From: Diphasiastrum complanatum
Lineage: Eukaryota; Streptophyta; Lycopodiopsida; Lycopodiales; Lycopodiaceae
Length of the DNA: 64,000 nt
Assembly: GCA_029204225.1 (NCBI GenBank)
Contig: CM055109.1
Span: 26,480,178-26,544,177, forward strand
Reading direction: 5' to 3'
The notes under the pieces were generated by a model. The model was not told the origin of the DNA. It ran no database searches and worked only from the letters and a program-made list of their open reading frames with translations. Below are positions 23,747 through 36,822 of this stretch, one piece after another (position 1 is the stretch's first letter; the number at the start of each line of letters is the position of its first letter). Made by a program: the position numbers and the translations under genes.

Positions 23747-25890
23747 CCAGGTCCTTCAAAGCTGATCATAGCGTTTCACTTGGTTGTCTTTGAGAACTCT
23801 TTTGTCTGGTTGTCTTTTTCAGAACTCGATAAACATGTGTCATCTTTATGTGCAGTGGCTCAAAACTACATATTTTTGCATGACGAAATTAGGTACTGGC
23901 TTGCCTTAATCGAACAAAGGACAACATTTGGTTTTTATGTATATATGTCATGTACAACTCTTGCCAAGTATCTCTAGTTATACTTCTTAAGTGGTACATA
24001 TATATACACTTGGCATAAGCTGCTCTCTTGACTACTAGTTATATGCCTTGGACACTTATAGTTTTTGAGTACTATTTTTGACTTTGGGCCCACCTATTGA
24101 TACTTGCCGTGTCAATTATGTGTGTCTATGTCAATTGGTGCTTGGTAAGACATACCTATATATTGTTACAACTTCTACTTATATAAAATTAGATGGTACA
24201 GTTTGTGTTAATAGGATGACTCTCTCTAGTAGCTTATGGAAATGGCAAAGTGATGAGAACCACCTATGCTACTTTTTGAGTCATGACATTAAAGGTAGTC
24301 TACATGTCTTTACATGATTATTTGACTTAGATTAAACTAGTTGTTGGTATGGTGTAACTTGACTTATTTCATGTTTGACCTACTTCTGTCGGAGACCTTG
24401 GCTTGGTTGGATAGCTTCTCTTAGTTATACTACTTACTACTAATATGAGTTTTGTACTATGTCTTGAACTTGAGTATGACTTTGATCTGTTCATTTGTTT
24501 TTATTAGCTTTTGGGTTTCACACTCAAAAGAAAAGTGCAGAACACTTTACCAGTCGCCTCTTGACACTGATCTATTCTACATTATCTTAGTGGTCAACTC
24601 ATGCTTGGTTGCTGTTTTTATCGGGTTGTAGTCGAAAGAAAAGTGCACCTTAACCAGTCTCTCAAGGCAAAGTATTGTAAATGCTTGGGAAAATTTTCAG
24701 TTGGTTCTATTTAACAGCAAACCTGTGAATTACACAGGTTAGGCAAGCTATCAGTCAGCTCTATGCTTTAATGGTTCAACCTCGAGAAATAGCATGGACT
24801 TATGGTTCATAGGTCAAATCTCATTTTAGCTTGACAGAATTTCGACCAAGTAGGTGCTGGCTAGATAACTCTGGTCGTAGCATCGAGTGGCCACAACACC
24901 GAATGATTTTGAGTTGTGTACATATAGCCTTTGTATTTCATTTAGACACTTGGATATTCTCCACTCTTAAAATGGTATCTACCTGCTGCTCTTTGTAATG
25001 TATTGCTTTGGGATGTTCATGCCATGGTAATAATATATGTTCCTGAAGGCTTAATAATTCCAATTACTCTGATTGATGATTTTGGTGATTTGCATGCACC
25101 CTTTAAGTACTTGGCTTTTAGAAAGCATAAATGGAAATCGAACATTTCGGAAACCTCCATGATTTTAGGATGCATATTTATAATGTATTTGGCTGCATGC
25201 AGACCTCAAGTATGTGACTTGATTCTGGAAAATAGGCCTGGTAGTATAATCATAGATTGTTGCATGGGAGGGGTAGCAGAGACCTTGTCCTACTCGTGGA
25301 TGTCGTTCTATTATTGGTTCGTCTTGGGATTTAGGTTTGGGTGTGGGCTATTTGCCAATGTCGGTGTTATGTAGGATTGTGGCCTTTTCGCTCTACCTTA
25401 CTGGTCCTTTAATCTTTCATTGGTTGTGCCTTTTGTGTGCCCTCATGACCTCCTTAAACCTAGCTCCTTGTCCTGTTCCTCTTCCTACCCTTGACTTGTT
25501 GATATGCCACCCTACTGTCTCACAACTATGGCTGTGTGGTAGTGGCCATGCACATGTTCTAATGCGTGGCCTTGGTTTATTGCCACCGGTGTGGCCTGTG
25601 TTTGATACTTGGTGGTTGTGTGGCCTCACTTTTGTGATTGCTTCCTTTGGTGGTGCTCTTCCTATGGGGTGACATTTTTGGCTTTTGAAAAGGTTAGCCT
25701 TATTTGCTTTGCCACATGACCTGTTTTTCTCTTAGTTAAAATTTTGCTCTTTGTCTTTCAGCTCCTTGCTTTCAATGCATTATTTTCTACTTCCTTAGGG
25801 TTGATTGTTCTTTTTTGTAGCTACATGGTGGGTCTTGGTTTACATGTTATTTCTTGAACACAAAATAGAAAAAGCACAGTGACCACTTCA
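23747..25890 (+). other. GT47 3' flank; no further gene seen
   Basis: The first few hundred bases should be the 3' UTR. Beyond that there are only short ORFs without recognisable motifs. The 123-codon ORF at 25003-25374 is unrecognised. Confidence 0.4.
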
Positions 25891-25892
25891 CC

Positions 25893-26019
25893 TTTCACAA
25901 CTAGTTTTATGGCAACATTTAGAAATTCCAAATTGTAACAAAGTCACATCCTACAAGCATTTTTCACAACTAGTTTTATGGCAACATCTAGAAATTCCAA
26001 TTTGTAACAAAGTCACATC
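25893..26019. repeat. 58-bp direct duplication
   Basis: 25893-25950 and 25962-26019 match at 56 of 58 positions, both starting 'tttcacaactagttttatgg'. A recent local tandem duplication with an 11-bp spacer. Confidence 0.92.
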
Positions 26020-26029
26020 AATCCTTCAC

Positions 26030-28100
26030 AGTCACCTCAAGATCCTCTCTCCATATTCACAAAACCCACCATGTAAATGTTGGTGACACTTGAATAGGTT
26101 ATTTTAGCTTGGGATTCAACCACCAGCCCCAAGTGGACATTGTCATGGGCTAGGGCCATTGGGAATTGTACTTCTAGTCTAAAGAAACCAATATGGGTGG
26201 AGTGTCAAGACGGTTGGTTGAGAGTCCCGTGTTTGAGGCGCAAACAAAGCACAACATTGTTGAAATTTCCATGTTATTTCTCTTGAGAAGTTTTAGGTTG
26301 ACTACATCATCATGGGCCCACTTCAACATCAAAAAGTGTATCCAAGGTTTTATTTTTTTGGGCAAAGGGCGGGGGGTGGGGTGGGGTGTGGTGTTGTTGT
26401 TATTGTCACTCCTTTGTGCAAAACCGTTGAGAAGCCTTTTTAAGCTTTTTGAAGTTGGGGAGGTATGATGCCTCATTCTAACTTATCCACTAGTGAATGT
26501 GCCTTAGGTCCCTTGTTGTTGTCCACTCACTTGGCATGCATTCAACTCATGAATTGATGTGTGTCCACATAATGTGTAGAAGCTTGGTTGGAACATTGAG
26601 TTGTAAGAGTGGGTTATGTTGAATTGTGACAATGGGTTGTGAGATATGATGAACTAATAATATGTTTATTCTCCAAGAAGTTCTAGGCTCAAACATGACT
26701 ATAGGTAACTCGACGTTATGGCCCTAGCATTCTTTTTTTTTTTTCTAAAATATTATTGAAGGGTTTAAGTTGTGGACTAATCTATATAATATAAAATTTT
26801 AGTGGGGCAACGCAAACGCTGCCCCGCTAACGCGTGAGGGGCAACATTAGCGCTGCCCCCCCCCCGCTTTGCACACGGGCAGCGCAAGCTGCTCGGGACC
26901 CTCCCTCCCTTTTTTTCAAATTTTTTCCCCTCCCCTCCCCTCCCACAGGCCCACTCGCCCTGCCCTTCACAAAACGCATGCCGCCCGCAGACTTGCGGGC
27001 ACACATCGCTAGTATATGTTTAAAAGTTGAAGTTTGTGTGAGTGAGTGAGTGAGTGAGTGAGTGTGTGTGTGTGTGAGCGCGCACGCTTGCGTGCGTGTT
27101 AAAAAAACACAAGGTAAGAGGTGATAAAATAATTGAAAAAGGATTTAAAACTAATGAGACTTTGATCAATAAGTGATAAAGATTGCACAAAAACACTTAA
27201 GCTAATGATTCTATGATTCTACATCAACATAAAATCATTAAATTAGCTACTTTTGATGAGTTCACAAAGGCACATAGATATGACTTCTCAAACCAAACAC
27301 TTAGCATGGAAAAAACTAAGTCCCAAACACATACAAAGAATTAGAGAGAGCCCTTGCTCTCGGGTAAAGAGAGAAACTAGCTCTCATGTAGAGAGAATAG
27401 AAGAAAAACACTCCAAAATTGTGATTAACTCTCAAAAAACCATATGTACAATGAGAGAGCTCTTCCATATAGTACTAGCACGAGATCTAGCATGAGTAAA
27501 TGCTCTCGATTGCCTTTCTACATCGACCCCTAGATTTGCACCTCTCATTATGATTTCCACCTCACAATTTGATTGGGCCTCATGATGTACACCTCTAAAC
27601 ATGATTGGTCCACATGTAATGCAACTCTTAATGTGATTGGCCTTGTGATCTCTCACTAGAACTAAAGTTTGAGGCCTATTGACTATTCAAACTCAACATA
27701 AATGAACTAAAATGATTAGGCCTACCCTCCACACATGGGAGATTTACATATGTACATGAAAGTATGAACTAATCAAGCTAGATTTACAAATCATTACAAG
27801 AAAGGTTTAATCTAAATTGTTAGTTAACTATCTCTCTAGTAACGTTACTTTGGCGGTTGAGCGTGATAGCTTGGTAGCTTCACGCCTGACGAGCTATGGT
27901 CCTGATAGTTTGACTTGCCCAACTATTTGTTCTGCTCGACATCTGCCTTCAGCTTTTGGTTGGGGGGTCCAACAATTCAGCGTCGACGACTGCCGATATA
28001 TCGGCCCTTTTGGGAAATGTTGGAGAATGGTTGCATAAGTTCACCATCTCCAACACTCAGGCAAATGTTCCTACCCGACACTTGCTCTATGACAAAGTGA
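26030..28100. other. Intergenic, GC-rich patch and simple repeats
   Basis: A GC-rich island unlike its surroundings lies at about 26800-26995, with C runs and CG-rich words (gctaacgcg, gcgctgcc). It is followed by a GTGA/GT microsatellite at 27038-27076. No gene was recognised. Confidence 0.5.
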
Positions 28101-28109
28101 AAACAGTCT

Positions 28110-28240
28110 AATGAGCTGAAGCCAAAATGGCTAATGAGTTGACATGGCTCAAACAGTTTCTAGAAGGACTGGGAGAGAGCAACAACGAGTCGTTCATGTT
28201 GTACATGGGTAACACCTCTGCTTTAGGTCAAATCACTTGG
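28110..28240 (+). mobile_element. Copia RNase H scrap
   Basis: The frame AEAKMANELTWLKQFLEGLG matches the copia RNase H block that normally reads AEAEY..A..A..E..WL..FL.DLG. About 40 residues only; nothing of the rest of the element adjoins it. Confidence 0.55.
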
Positions 28241-28667
28241 AGTAGGCCAATTTTTTAATCCATGTACTGAAATTTGGAGACAAAAAATTGCTCATGATTG
28301 TGGATGTTTCATTCTATTAGTAGATGTATCAAGATTCTAGCTTTTCCATATAGCTTTTGCTTGATTCAATATTTTGCATTTTTGAGAAAACTCTAAATTT
28401 GATAGGATATCTTGATTTTGAAGTTTCTGGAATTGTCAAGTGTGTGTTTCAATCTTAGGAGTTAGCACAAGCTCATTATATTGTGGTTAGATCAAGTGTG
28501 ATCAAGAAATCATCAACTCTATGTGCTAGGATTTGCTAGAAGAGAGAAAAGGAGAGGCCAGATTGTTTCCAAATCTTTGTGATGTTTTTGTGTCATCATT
28601 TGTTGATTTTCAAGTGAGTGCTAAGTGCATTGGAATAGGTTCAAAGAAGGAGATCAATCATTGCAAC

Positions 28668-29413
28668 ATGGCAACCTCAAGTGGCTTCATGTTGGAAAGC
28701 AATGATAGGCTTACCTCAAGCAACTATTCAACTTGGAAGGTGAGGGTGGAGTCTTTGCTAGAGATAAATGAGTTGATGGATATTGTTGTAGGTGGATGAA
28801 AGACCTTTGGCACCTCAAGAACAATTGAGGTATGATAGGAAGGCAAAGAAAGCTCTTCATGTGATCGAGATGAATGTGACTAATGAACTTCTCAAGGAAG
28901 TTGGTAAGTGCACAACATCTAGTGCAGCTTGGGAAACCTTGAAGAAGGTTTATGAGTCCAAGTTTACATATAGGGTTCTAATCCTAAGGAGGCAAAATTT
29001 TCAGGGTCTTCAAAATAAGGATGAAAGTGTTCATGCTTTTGTTTTGAATGTTAAAGCTCTGAATGATGAATTGGTATGTATTGGTGAAAGCATTAAGGAT
29101 GTGGAGCTTGTTCAAGTTGTTCTTAATGGCTTATTGGATGATCCTGCTAACTTGGTACAAAGTTTTTCTATTCAAAAGACATTGCCAAGTATGGAGGACT
29201 TGCAAGAGGTCTTGATGGCTTAAGAGTTTAGACTCCAAGCAAGAGGAGGATCATCTTCTACATCTCAAGTTGCAAAGGAGGAAGTTATGTTTTCAAAAGG
29301 CAAGTTCAAGGGCAAAAGCAAAACCAAATGGTCAAAACCAAATCAAGGTAAGCCTTCTACGTTTGTTGGCAAGAAGAAAGATAGATCGAAGCTAAACTGT
29401 TCTATTGTGGAGT
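28668..29413 (+). mobile_element. Ty1/copia gag, broken and truncated
   Basis: It starts MATSSGFMLESNDRLTSSNY then STWKVRVESLLE, the UBN2-type copia gag. A one-base frameshift near 28788 separates this from DERPLAPQEQLRYDRKAKKA; an in-frame TAA occurs at 29221. The ORF continues through a basic linker to the first half of a zinc knuckle (FYCG) and then stops abruptly where minus-strand RT sequence begins (~29413). No protease or integrase follows. Confidence 0.8.
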
Positions 29414-30181
29414 CAAAGGATCATGCATAAATTGACTTAATCTACCAACACAATAGCTAAGATCAGGTCTTGTGATGGTTAGATAGATGAGTGAACCAAT
29501 TAGCTTCCTATAGAGAGTAATGTCCTCGAAGAATCTTTCATTACCTCTTATAGTGAGCTTTACATTTGACTCCATTGGTGTATCAATAGACTTTGCATCT
29601 ACCATATGAAATCTTTCTGAAATAGTATTATCATACTTCTCTTGACAAATGAAACTAAACTGAGAAGTTCTAAATACCTCTATTCCCAAGATATAATGCA
29701 AAAGACCAAGATCATGCACCTCAAACTCCTTTTTGAGTGCAATCTTGACATCATCGATATCTTCATTGTTGCCTCCACTCAAAATGATATCATCCACATA
29801 GATTAGAACAATGGTAAAATCATTTCCAACAAATATATAGTAAAGTGAATGATAATACTCACTCCTTATGAGGTTTTGTGAAGGTAGAAAAGTATTATGC
29901 TTAGCATACCAACTCCTTGGTGCTTGCTTAAGTCCATACAAACTCTATTGTAGAAAACACATATTATTAGGCTTGCCATGTGAAATGTAGCCCTGGGATT
30001 GCTCCATAAACACCTCCTCCTTAAGATCTCCTTTACAAAATGCATTAGTGATATCCAATTGTCATAGATCCCATCCAAAAAGTGTTGCAAGTGATATGTT
30101 GACTGAAATGCTTACCATCTTTGCCCCAGGTGCAAAGGTCTAATCATTGTCAATACCATGGTCTTGAGCATATCCTTTTGC
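29402..30181 (-). mobile_element. Ty1/copia reverse transcriptase fragment
   Basis: Minus strand: LVAKGYAQDHGID at about 30180-30140, then [11 protein letters not shown], the catalytic YVDDI at about 29790, LHYILGIEV, and SLIYLTITRPDLSYCVGRLS ending FMHDPLTP. Stops and frameshifts occur between 30130 and 29940. The 5' part abuts the gypsy LTR at 30187; the 3' part abuts the inverted gag at 29413. Confidence 0.85.
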
Positions 30182-31013
30182 CACCAACCTTAAGATGGGG
30201 ACCCCCCCCGCCCCGAAGTTTTTTTTTTCAAATCATGCAAGATCAATTGGCCCAAGGCCAATTACATATACAGTGGTTTTGGGGAAATGGATTCTTAGAT
30301 CTTTACATCAACCAGAAGTTACAAATTTTGGATCTTAAAGAATCTTATACCAAGAAAAGTGGTTTTTAATGACATGCAAAGACTTACTGATCAAGAAAAG
30401 CATGCATAGACATTTGACATTAGGAGGCATGACATGCATGAACCCAATCTGACAGATACTTGCACTCATAATTCATCAGTTAGAGTAATAAGCTCTAATA
30501 CGTTTCATACAAAAAGAATGGAAGACTGGATAGCCTTTATTTCTTGGTCAATTTGGTTTATACAATTTCATACCCCTCCGACGCATTAAGCGTTGTCCTC
30601 AACGGACATTTCTCAAATAAACATTCAAAATTTCTGGATATTCTTGGAAGAATTCTTCTTCCATCCATCTTGCATCCGTAGTAGGATAGTTCTTAAACTT
30701 GAGGAGGTATAATGTAGAAGTTATCCCTTTTCTTCCAGTTCTTGTCTTGTGCATCAAGATCTGCTCAAGTTGAAGGATTTCTTTGGTTCCTTGAACTTAT
30801 GGTGGTTTGAAATCTGTAAATCCTTCTGGTTCTAGACCATTGAATTTTTTTAGCAAGCTTACATGGAATTTGTTATGGATTTTCCAAGTAATAGGCAAGT
30901 CAAACTCACATGTAACCTTGTTGATTACTTTCTTGACTTTAAAAGGTCCATAATACTTTTGGGCTAGTTTTGGGTAGAGTTTCATGTTGCTCTTCTTTTT
31001 CATGAGCCTTTTT

Positions 31014-33216
31014 TCATGCCCATGACTGGTCTCGGATAGCGTGTCTCCGCTAGGGACCGGTAGACCAACAACCCGTAAGTTAATTGTGACTATAAGGGAA
31101 TTGTACATGGTCATAATTAATGGTTGTAGGCCTAAATACTTGATGGTGCATTGATATGGGTCTATCAGTGAGTCATTGGGGAACTGGATGACGTGCCAGA
31201 TAGGCTGTAGAAGTGTTTAGTGAGGTGTCATAGTGCACTACTAGTGGTGCATGGGCCTTGGAGGGTATAACTATACCTACTGGGCTCTCACTAGTGTATG
31301 CTTGATAGCATGACCGGTGGAAGGATGTTGCTGGTGTGATGCCTCATTCCTCTCTGAGTTATTGATCCATAGCTTGGGGGCTAGATCCATTCGATCTAGG
31401 TTGGTTGGATTGGTTTGTCCACCATCAGGTTCCCTTGTGTTGCTTGTGTTTGGCATGCTTAGAAAGACACATGAGTTGTTCCTGAAAGTCCTTTCCATGT
31501 GAAAAGTTTCAGACTTTCACAACTCACACACGGTGCCAATATAAGGACTGTAATGTATTCTCATGATGTACTCTTATGATATGGTATGGTTTCGGAAATC
31601 TGGAGAGTTGGGATTGTTGAATCTTAACTCAGATTCTAGGATATACCTAATCCATAAGAAAGCATTGTGATTGGTAGATTACCGCGGCTGAATAAACAAG
31701 ATAGTGGAATTTTGGTAATGACTGGCCATCTTACCAAATCGACTATGTTTATTTGGGTAAAGACCACGTAATTATTTGAGTATTTGTTTTGGCTTTACGG
31801 GGTTACCAAAGTAGCATTATGAACATTCGCGATTCGAAGTTCATTGGTCACTTTTGGTCGGCCGTATTTGCTAAACTAGAAATGCCTCTGAACTTAAAGT
31901 TCTTCTAATCATTGGTAGTTACCTTCTTTTATTGAGTATAGGACAAGAATCCGATGAATTATGATTGACGAATCATAGTTCAGATTCTAGTTATACTTGA
32001 TTGGTTAAAAGAAGGATTACCTACAAGATCAGAAGATCAGTTAGATATCTATTCATATTTTCTCCTCGGAGAGGTAATCACCATGATGGAGATTGGGATA
32101 TAGTAAGCATTTGGCTACCGGTTATAGCCTGTGCGTGCTTACATATAGTTTTAAACCTATATCACCCATTGCGGTTGAAACTCAGACGTTCAAGTTTCAG
32201 AAAGTAGCGGATTTCCTACATGATATGCAGGAAATGCTACGGATTGCACGTGAGAATGTCTGGGGTACCCAGGATGGGGACCGACATTATCTGAGTCTGA
32301 AAAGTTCATCGAGAGACTTCCAAGTGGGAGATTTGGTATTTTTTTTGAGAATCTTGATGGATTCAAGTGTAATGCATATTGGCAAGCATTATAAGTTGTC
32401 CCCTAGATATAGAGGACCATTTAAGATCTTGAAAAATATCGGATCCTTAGCTTACCAATCGAAACTCCCGGATGGATCTCAAGTGCATCCCGTATTTCAC
32501 GTAAGCCATCTCTGAAAGAATCTACATGAAGGAGAGCATCTTAGATCTAGAGATCGATTGGACCTATTAGATGAATCATCGGGTGTGTCTCCGCTTGAAT
32601 CCGAAAAAGATCTTGGATCAAAGAACTAAACGATTGAGAAATCGTATAGTTACCAAGTATCTGGTTCGATGGAGGGGATGTACGGACGATGACGATTCCT
32701 GGTAACAAGAAGGAAGCTTAAGGAGGAACTTTCCCAGTTTTAAGTTCTGAGGACAGAACTTGAATAAGGGGGGAAGAATGTCATGCCCATGACTGGTCTC
32801 AGGTAGCGTGTCTCTGCTAGGGACCGGTAGACCAACAACCCGTAAGTTAATTGTGTACATGGTCATAGCTAATGGTTGTAGGCCTAAATACTTGATGGTG
32901 GATTGGTATGGGTCTATTAGTGAGTCATTGGGGAACTGGATGACATGGCCCAAATAGGCTGCAGAGGTGTCCGGTGAGGTGTCACAGTGCACTACTAGTG
33001 GTGCATGAGCCTTGGAGGGTATAAGTATACTTGCTGGGCTCTCACTAGTGTATGCTTGATAGCATGACCAGTGGCAGGATGTTGCTGGTGTGATGCCTCA
33101 TTCCTCTCTGAGTGATTGATCCATAGCTTAGGGGCTAGATCCATTCGATCTAGGTTGGTTGGGTTGGTTTGTCCACCATCAGGTTCCCTTGTTTGCTTGT
33201 GTTTGGCATGCTTAGA
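31014..33216 (+). mobile_element. Nested, internally deleted Ty3/gypsy element
   Basis: Direct repeats 31014-31463 and 32779-33216 in the same orientation act as LTRs. The right one starts TGTCATGCCC just after a polypurine tract (ggggggaagaa, 32768-32778), as expected for a 3' LTR. The 1.3-kb interior keeps only the integrase C-terminus at 32190-32515 ([26 protein letters not shown]) and a following chromodomain-like stretch at 32600-32710 (RLRNRIVTKYLVRWRG), pointing to a chromovirus. All gag, protease, RT and most integrase are missing. It sits inside the integrase of the minus-strand element. The LTR 3' ends read GCTTAGA rather than CA. Confidence 0.85.
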
Positions 33217-36200
33217 ATAGAATCCTTGGATTGAGGACTTTATACTTTTCTTTTCAAATTCTAGGAGAACTAGTTCTCCTTCTTCGTACTTGATTGCCCT
33301 CCGACGCATATTTGCACTTTTCTGCTTTTTCTGTTGTGCACTTGCGATGGATTGCTGAACCTTTGAAAAGGCGTCTTGATAATCCTGCACAAATTCATCT
33401 AAGGCAAATATCTTTTCTTGTCCTTAATACAGGAGGCACAATTGGTTTTCCATACATTACTTCGAAAGGCGCTTTACCAGTAGAAGAATGAACGGTGTTA
33501 TTGTAAGCAAATTCTAGTATAGGGAGATAGTGTTCCCATTGAGTCTTCTGATCACTTACATAATTTCTCAACAAATCTATGATGATTCGATTAGTAATTT
33601 CACTTTGACCATCAGTTTGGGGATGGAAGGAGGAAGAGAATTTAAGGGTTGTCCCCAGATTACCAAAAAGGGCTCTCCAAAAGTTGCTAGTAAATCTCGT
33701 ATCCCGATCAGACACTATACTTTTGGGTAGTCCTTGCAGCCTAAAGATGTGACGGATAAACAAATGAGCAGCTTCAGGTCCCTTAAGCTTTTTCTTACAG
33801 GGAATAAAATGAGCCTATTTGCTAAATCTATCAATGGTGGTCCATATCATCTCATTTCCATTTTTGGTTTTAGGGAACCCAGAGATAAAGTCCATGGTAA
33901 TATGTTCCCAAGGTGCTTCAGGAATAGGCAGGGGATGAAGTAATCCTGGAGTTTTTAGTCCTCGCTCATCTTTATTGTGTTGATAAACTAGACATGCATT
34001 TATATAATGCCTTGTGTCTCGATGCATGGTAGGCCAATAAAAGAATATTTTCAGAGCTTCCAGAGTCGAAATGATTCCTCTATGTCCTACATAGGGAGGA
34101 CTATGGGTTTCTTGAAGGATCTTGGTTCTAAATGCTATAGGAATACATAGCTTATCTTCTTTGAATAGATATCCTTCTTTCAAAACATAGCCTTTATGAC
34201 TTTGGTTTCTTTCAAATATTTCAAAGATATGCTAAAAGACGGAATCACTAGCATACATACTTTTCATAGGAAGGAAATCTTCATGATATGCTAGAAAAAT
34301 ATGGGTGACCTTGGGGTTTCCTGATAATGCATCGGCGACCTTATTGTCCTTTCCTGGATGATGAAGTAGCTGAAAATGGAAAGTGCTAAGGTAGTTAGCC
34401 CATTTTAGATGTTTTTCTCAAATTAGTTGCTGGGTGAGAAAGTACCTAAGGCTTTGATGATCTGTTTTCACTAGGAAATCGTCTCCTAGAAGATAGTGCT
34501 TCCATAACTTAAGGGCATGAATAATGGCCAAAAGTTCTTTTTCATAAATGTCATACTGTACTTCTGCCCCTTGAAGTCGTCTACTTTCAAAGGCTGTACA
34601 ACATGACCTTCTTGGTTTAAGACTGCCCCAATACAGTCTATACTTGCATCCACTTCCACAAAGAAAGGCTTACGAAGGTCAGGTATGATAAGAACAGGTC
34701 CATTGGTAAGTGCATGCTTTAGATTATCAAAGGCATTTTGCTCTTTCTTATACCAATAAAATTCTACCCTCTTCTTAGTGAGTTCATGTAGTGCTGAGGC
34801 TATATGAGCAAAATGGCAAATAAACTTTATACAATAGGAACATAAGCCTAGGAAAGACCGAACTTCATGAATATTTCTTAGTTTAGGCCAGTCTTGTATG
34901 GATTTAATCTTTGAAGGGTCCATTTGGATTCCTTCCTTAGAAATCATGTGTCCTAGGAAGTGTATCTTTTCTAGAAAGAATTCGCTTTTCTTACCTTTTA
35001 TGAGAAGTGAGTTTTCTTGTAGGGTTCTAAAGATGATATCTAGATGTCTTTTATGTTCTTCTTCATTTGCACTGAAGACTAAGATATCATCAAAGAATGT
35101 TCCTACAAAACGTCTATGGGGTCAAAAGATTCGTTCCACCATTGTATTGAATGTTGCGGGAGCATTAGTAAGACCAAATGGTACCACTAAAAATTCATAA
35201 AGGCCAGAATTAGTCCTGTAAGCTGTTTTATGGACATCTTCAGGTGCTACCCTAATCTGGTGGTATCCACTTGTCAAATCAATTCTACTAAAGATACAAG
35301 ATCCATTTATCCTATCCGTAATGTCATCTATTCTTGGAATAGGAAAACGGTTCTTAACTGTAATCTTGTTTAAAGCACGATAGTCCACACACATGCTAAA
35401 ACTCCCATCTTTCTTTTGTACCAAAAGTACAGGAGAGCAATAGGGGGAGTTACTGGTTTCATAAGGCCTTTCTCTAACAAATCATTAATTTGCTTACAAA
35501 TTTCTTCTTGTTGAGAATGGCTTACCCTATAGGCATCAAAGAGAATTAAACAGAGTTTGTTATGGACTTGTCCCCATGTTTTGAGAAGATCATGGATTTG
35601 AGTGTCTTCAATGCTTTGTACAGCCACCTGCTTCCCTTTGTCTGCACTTGAAGCTTTGGCATCTTTGAGTGGACATTTGAAGAAAAGGTGTCCTTTTTCC
35701 CCACACTTGAAGCATCTTCATTCCTTGCGATAGGTCTGCATTTGTTCTTTGGAAAGGCATTGAGTCTTTTCTTTTGGAGCTTGAGTTGTGGGAGGTTCCT
35801 TCCTTTTGTTCCCGCTTCCATTTCGATGATTATCCTGCAGCTCAATTCTGGTATCATAATATATGACTTTTTCCAAAGTATCAGCTTGTACTAGATCTAA
35901 GCCATATTTAATACTTCTATGCAAACCCGAATAGAACTTCCTTTTCTGTTCTTTCTTGGAAATGGAATGCAAAGTCTGAACTTTCAAAAGCAACTCCCAA
36001 AATCTCTTAACATACTCAACTACTTTCTCATTTTGCTTTTGCCTAAAAATGTCCCAAGCAGCTAAATTATCTTTCTTATATTCTTTTGGCAAAAAGTTGG
36101 CTTTAATTTGTTTTTTAAAGCTTTGCCAAGTGGATGCAGCTTCGCGATTAGATTTCATAGCTGCCCACCATAGTGATGCATACTTATCTAGATGTAACGT

Positions 36201-36822
36201 TGCAAATCGAATCTTGGAATGATTTGGGTATCTACTCTTCTCAAAGAAAGTATCAAGATTTCGAATCCAGACAAGCAAACTCTCTTCATTGCTACTATCT
36301 CCATCAAACTTAGAAAGCTTAAAAAGTTTATTATCAATCTTAGCAAACCTCCTTTTCCTAGATCGAGTAGAGGAAGTTGACTTGGAGGAAACATGAGGAG
36401 ATGATGACATAGATGAAGAGGAGCTTGAAGAGCCTCGTGAGGAGCTATCCATCTTTGATTGGAGTTTTTGGAATTCACCTCAAATACACAAACTCAAGGC
36501 AAAAAGTACGAATAGATGTGTGATTTAGAGAAATGCCATTCTTCAAAAAGGAAGATAGAAGCTCGCATTAACAAAGTGTTGTCTCTAAAATAGAAAGCAA
36601 GTTGGAGATCCAATTCTCAAGGATCTCCCAAATGGAGTCTATTAGCTCTAATATTAAAGAGATCTCGTAAGAAAAAGGAAATTCGAGCGGAAGGGAAATC
36701 TATTCGAAAGTAAACATACAAAGTCCTGTGTATTGGCATTTGTTTCAAGAATGAATACACAGGGCCCTCACATCAACTTCACAAAGAAAAAAAAATAATA
36801 GACCTTGGCTCTGATACCAAAC

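Noticed and set aside
26777-27049. GC-rich island as a CpG-island promoter
   Set aside because: Contains long C homopolymers and simple repeats and no gene follows on either strand.
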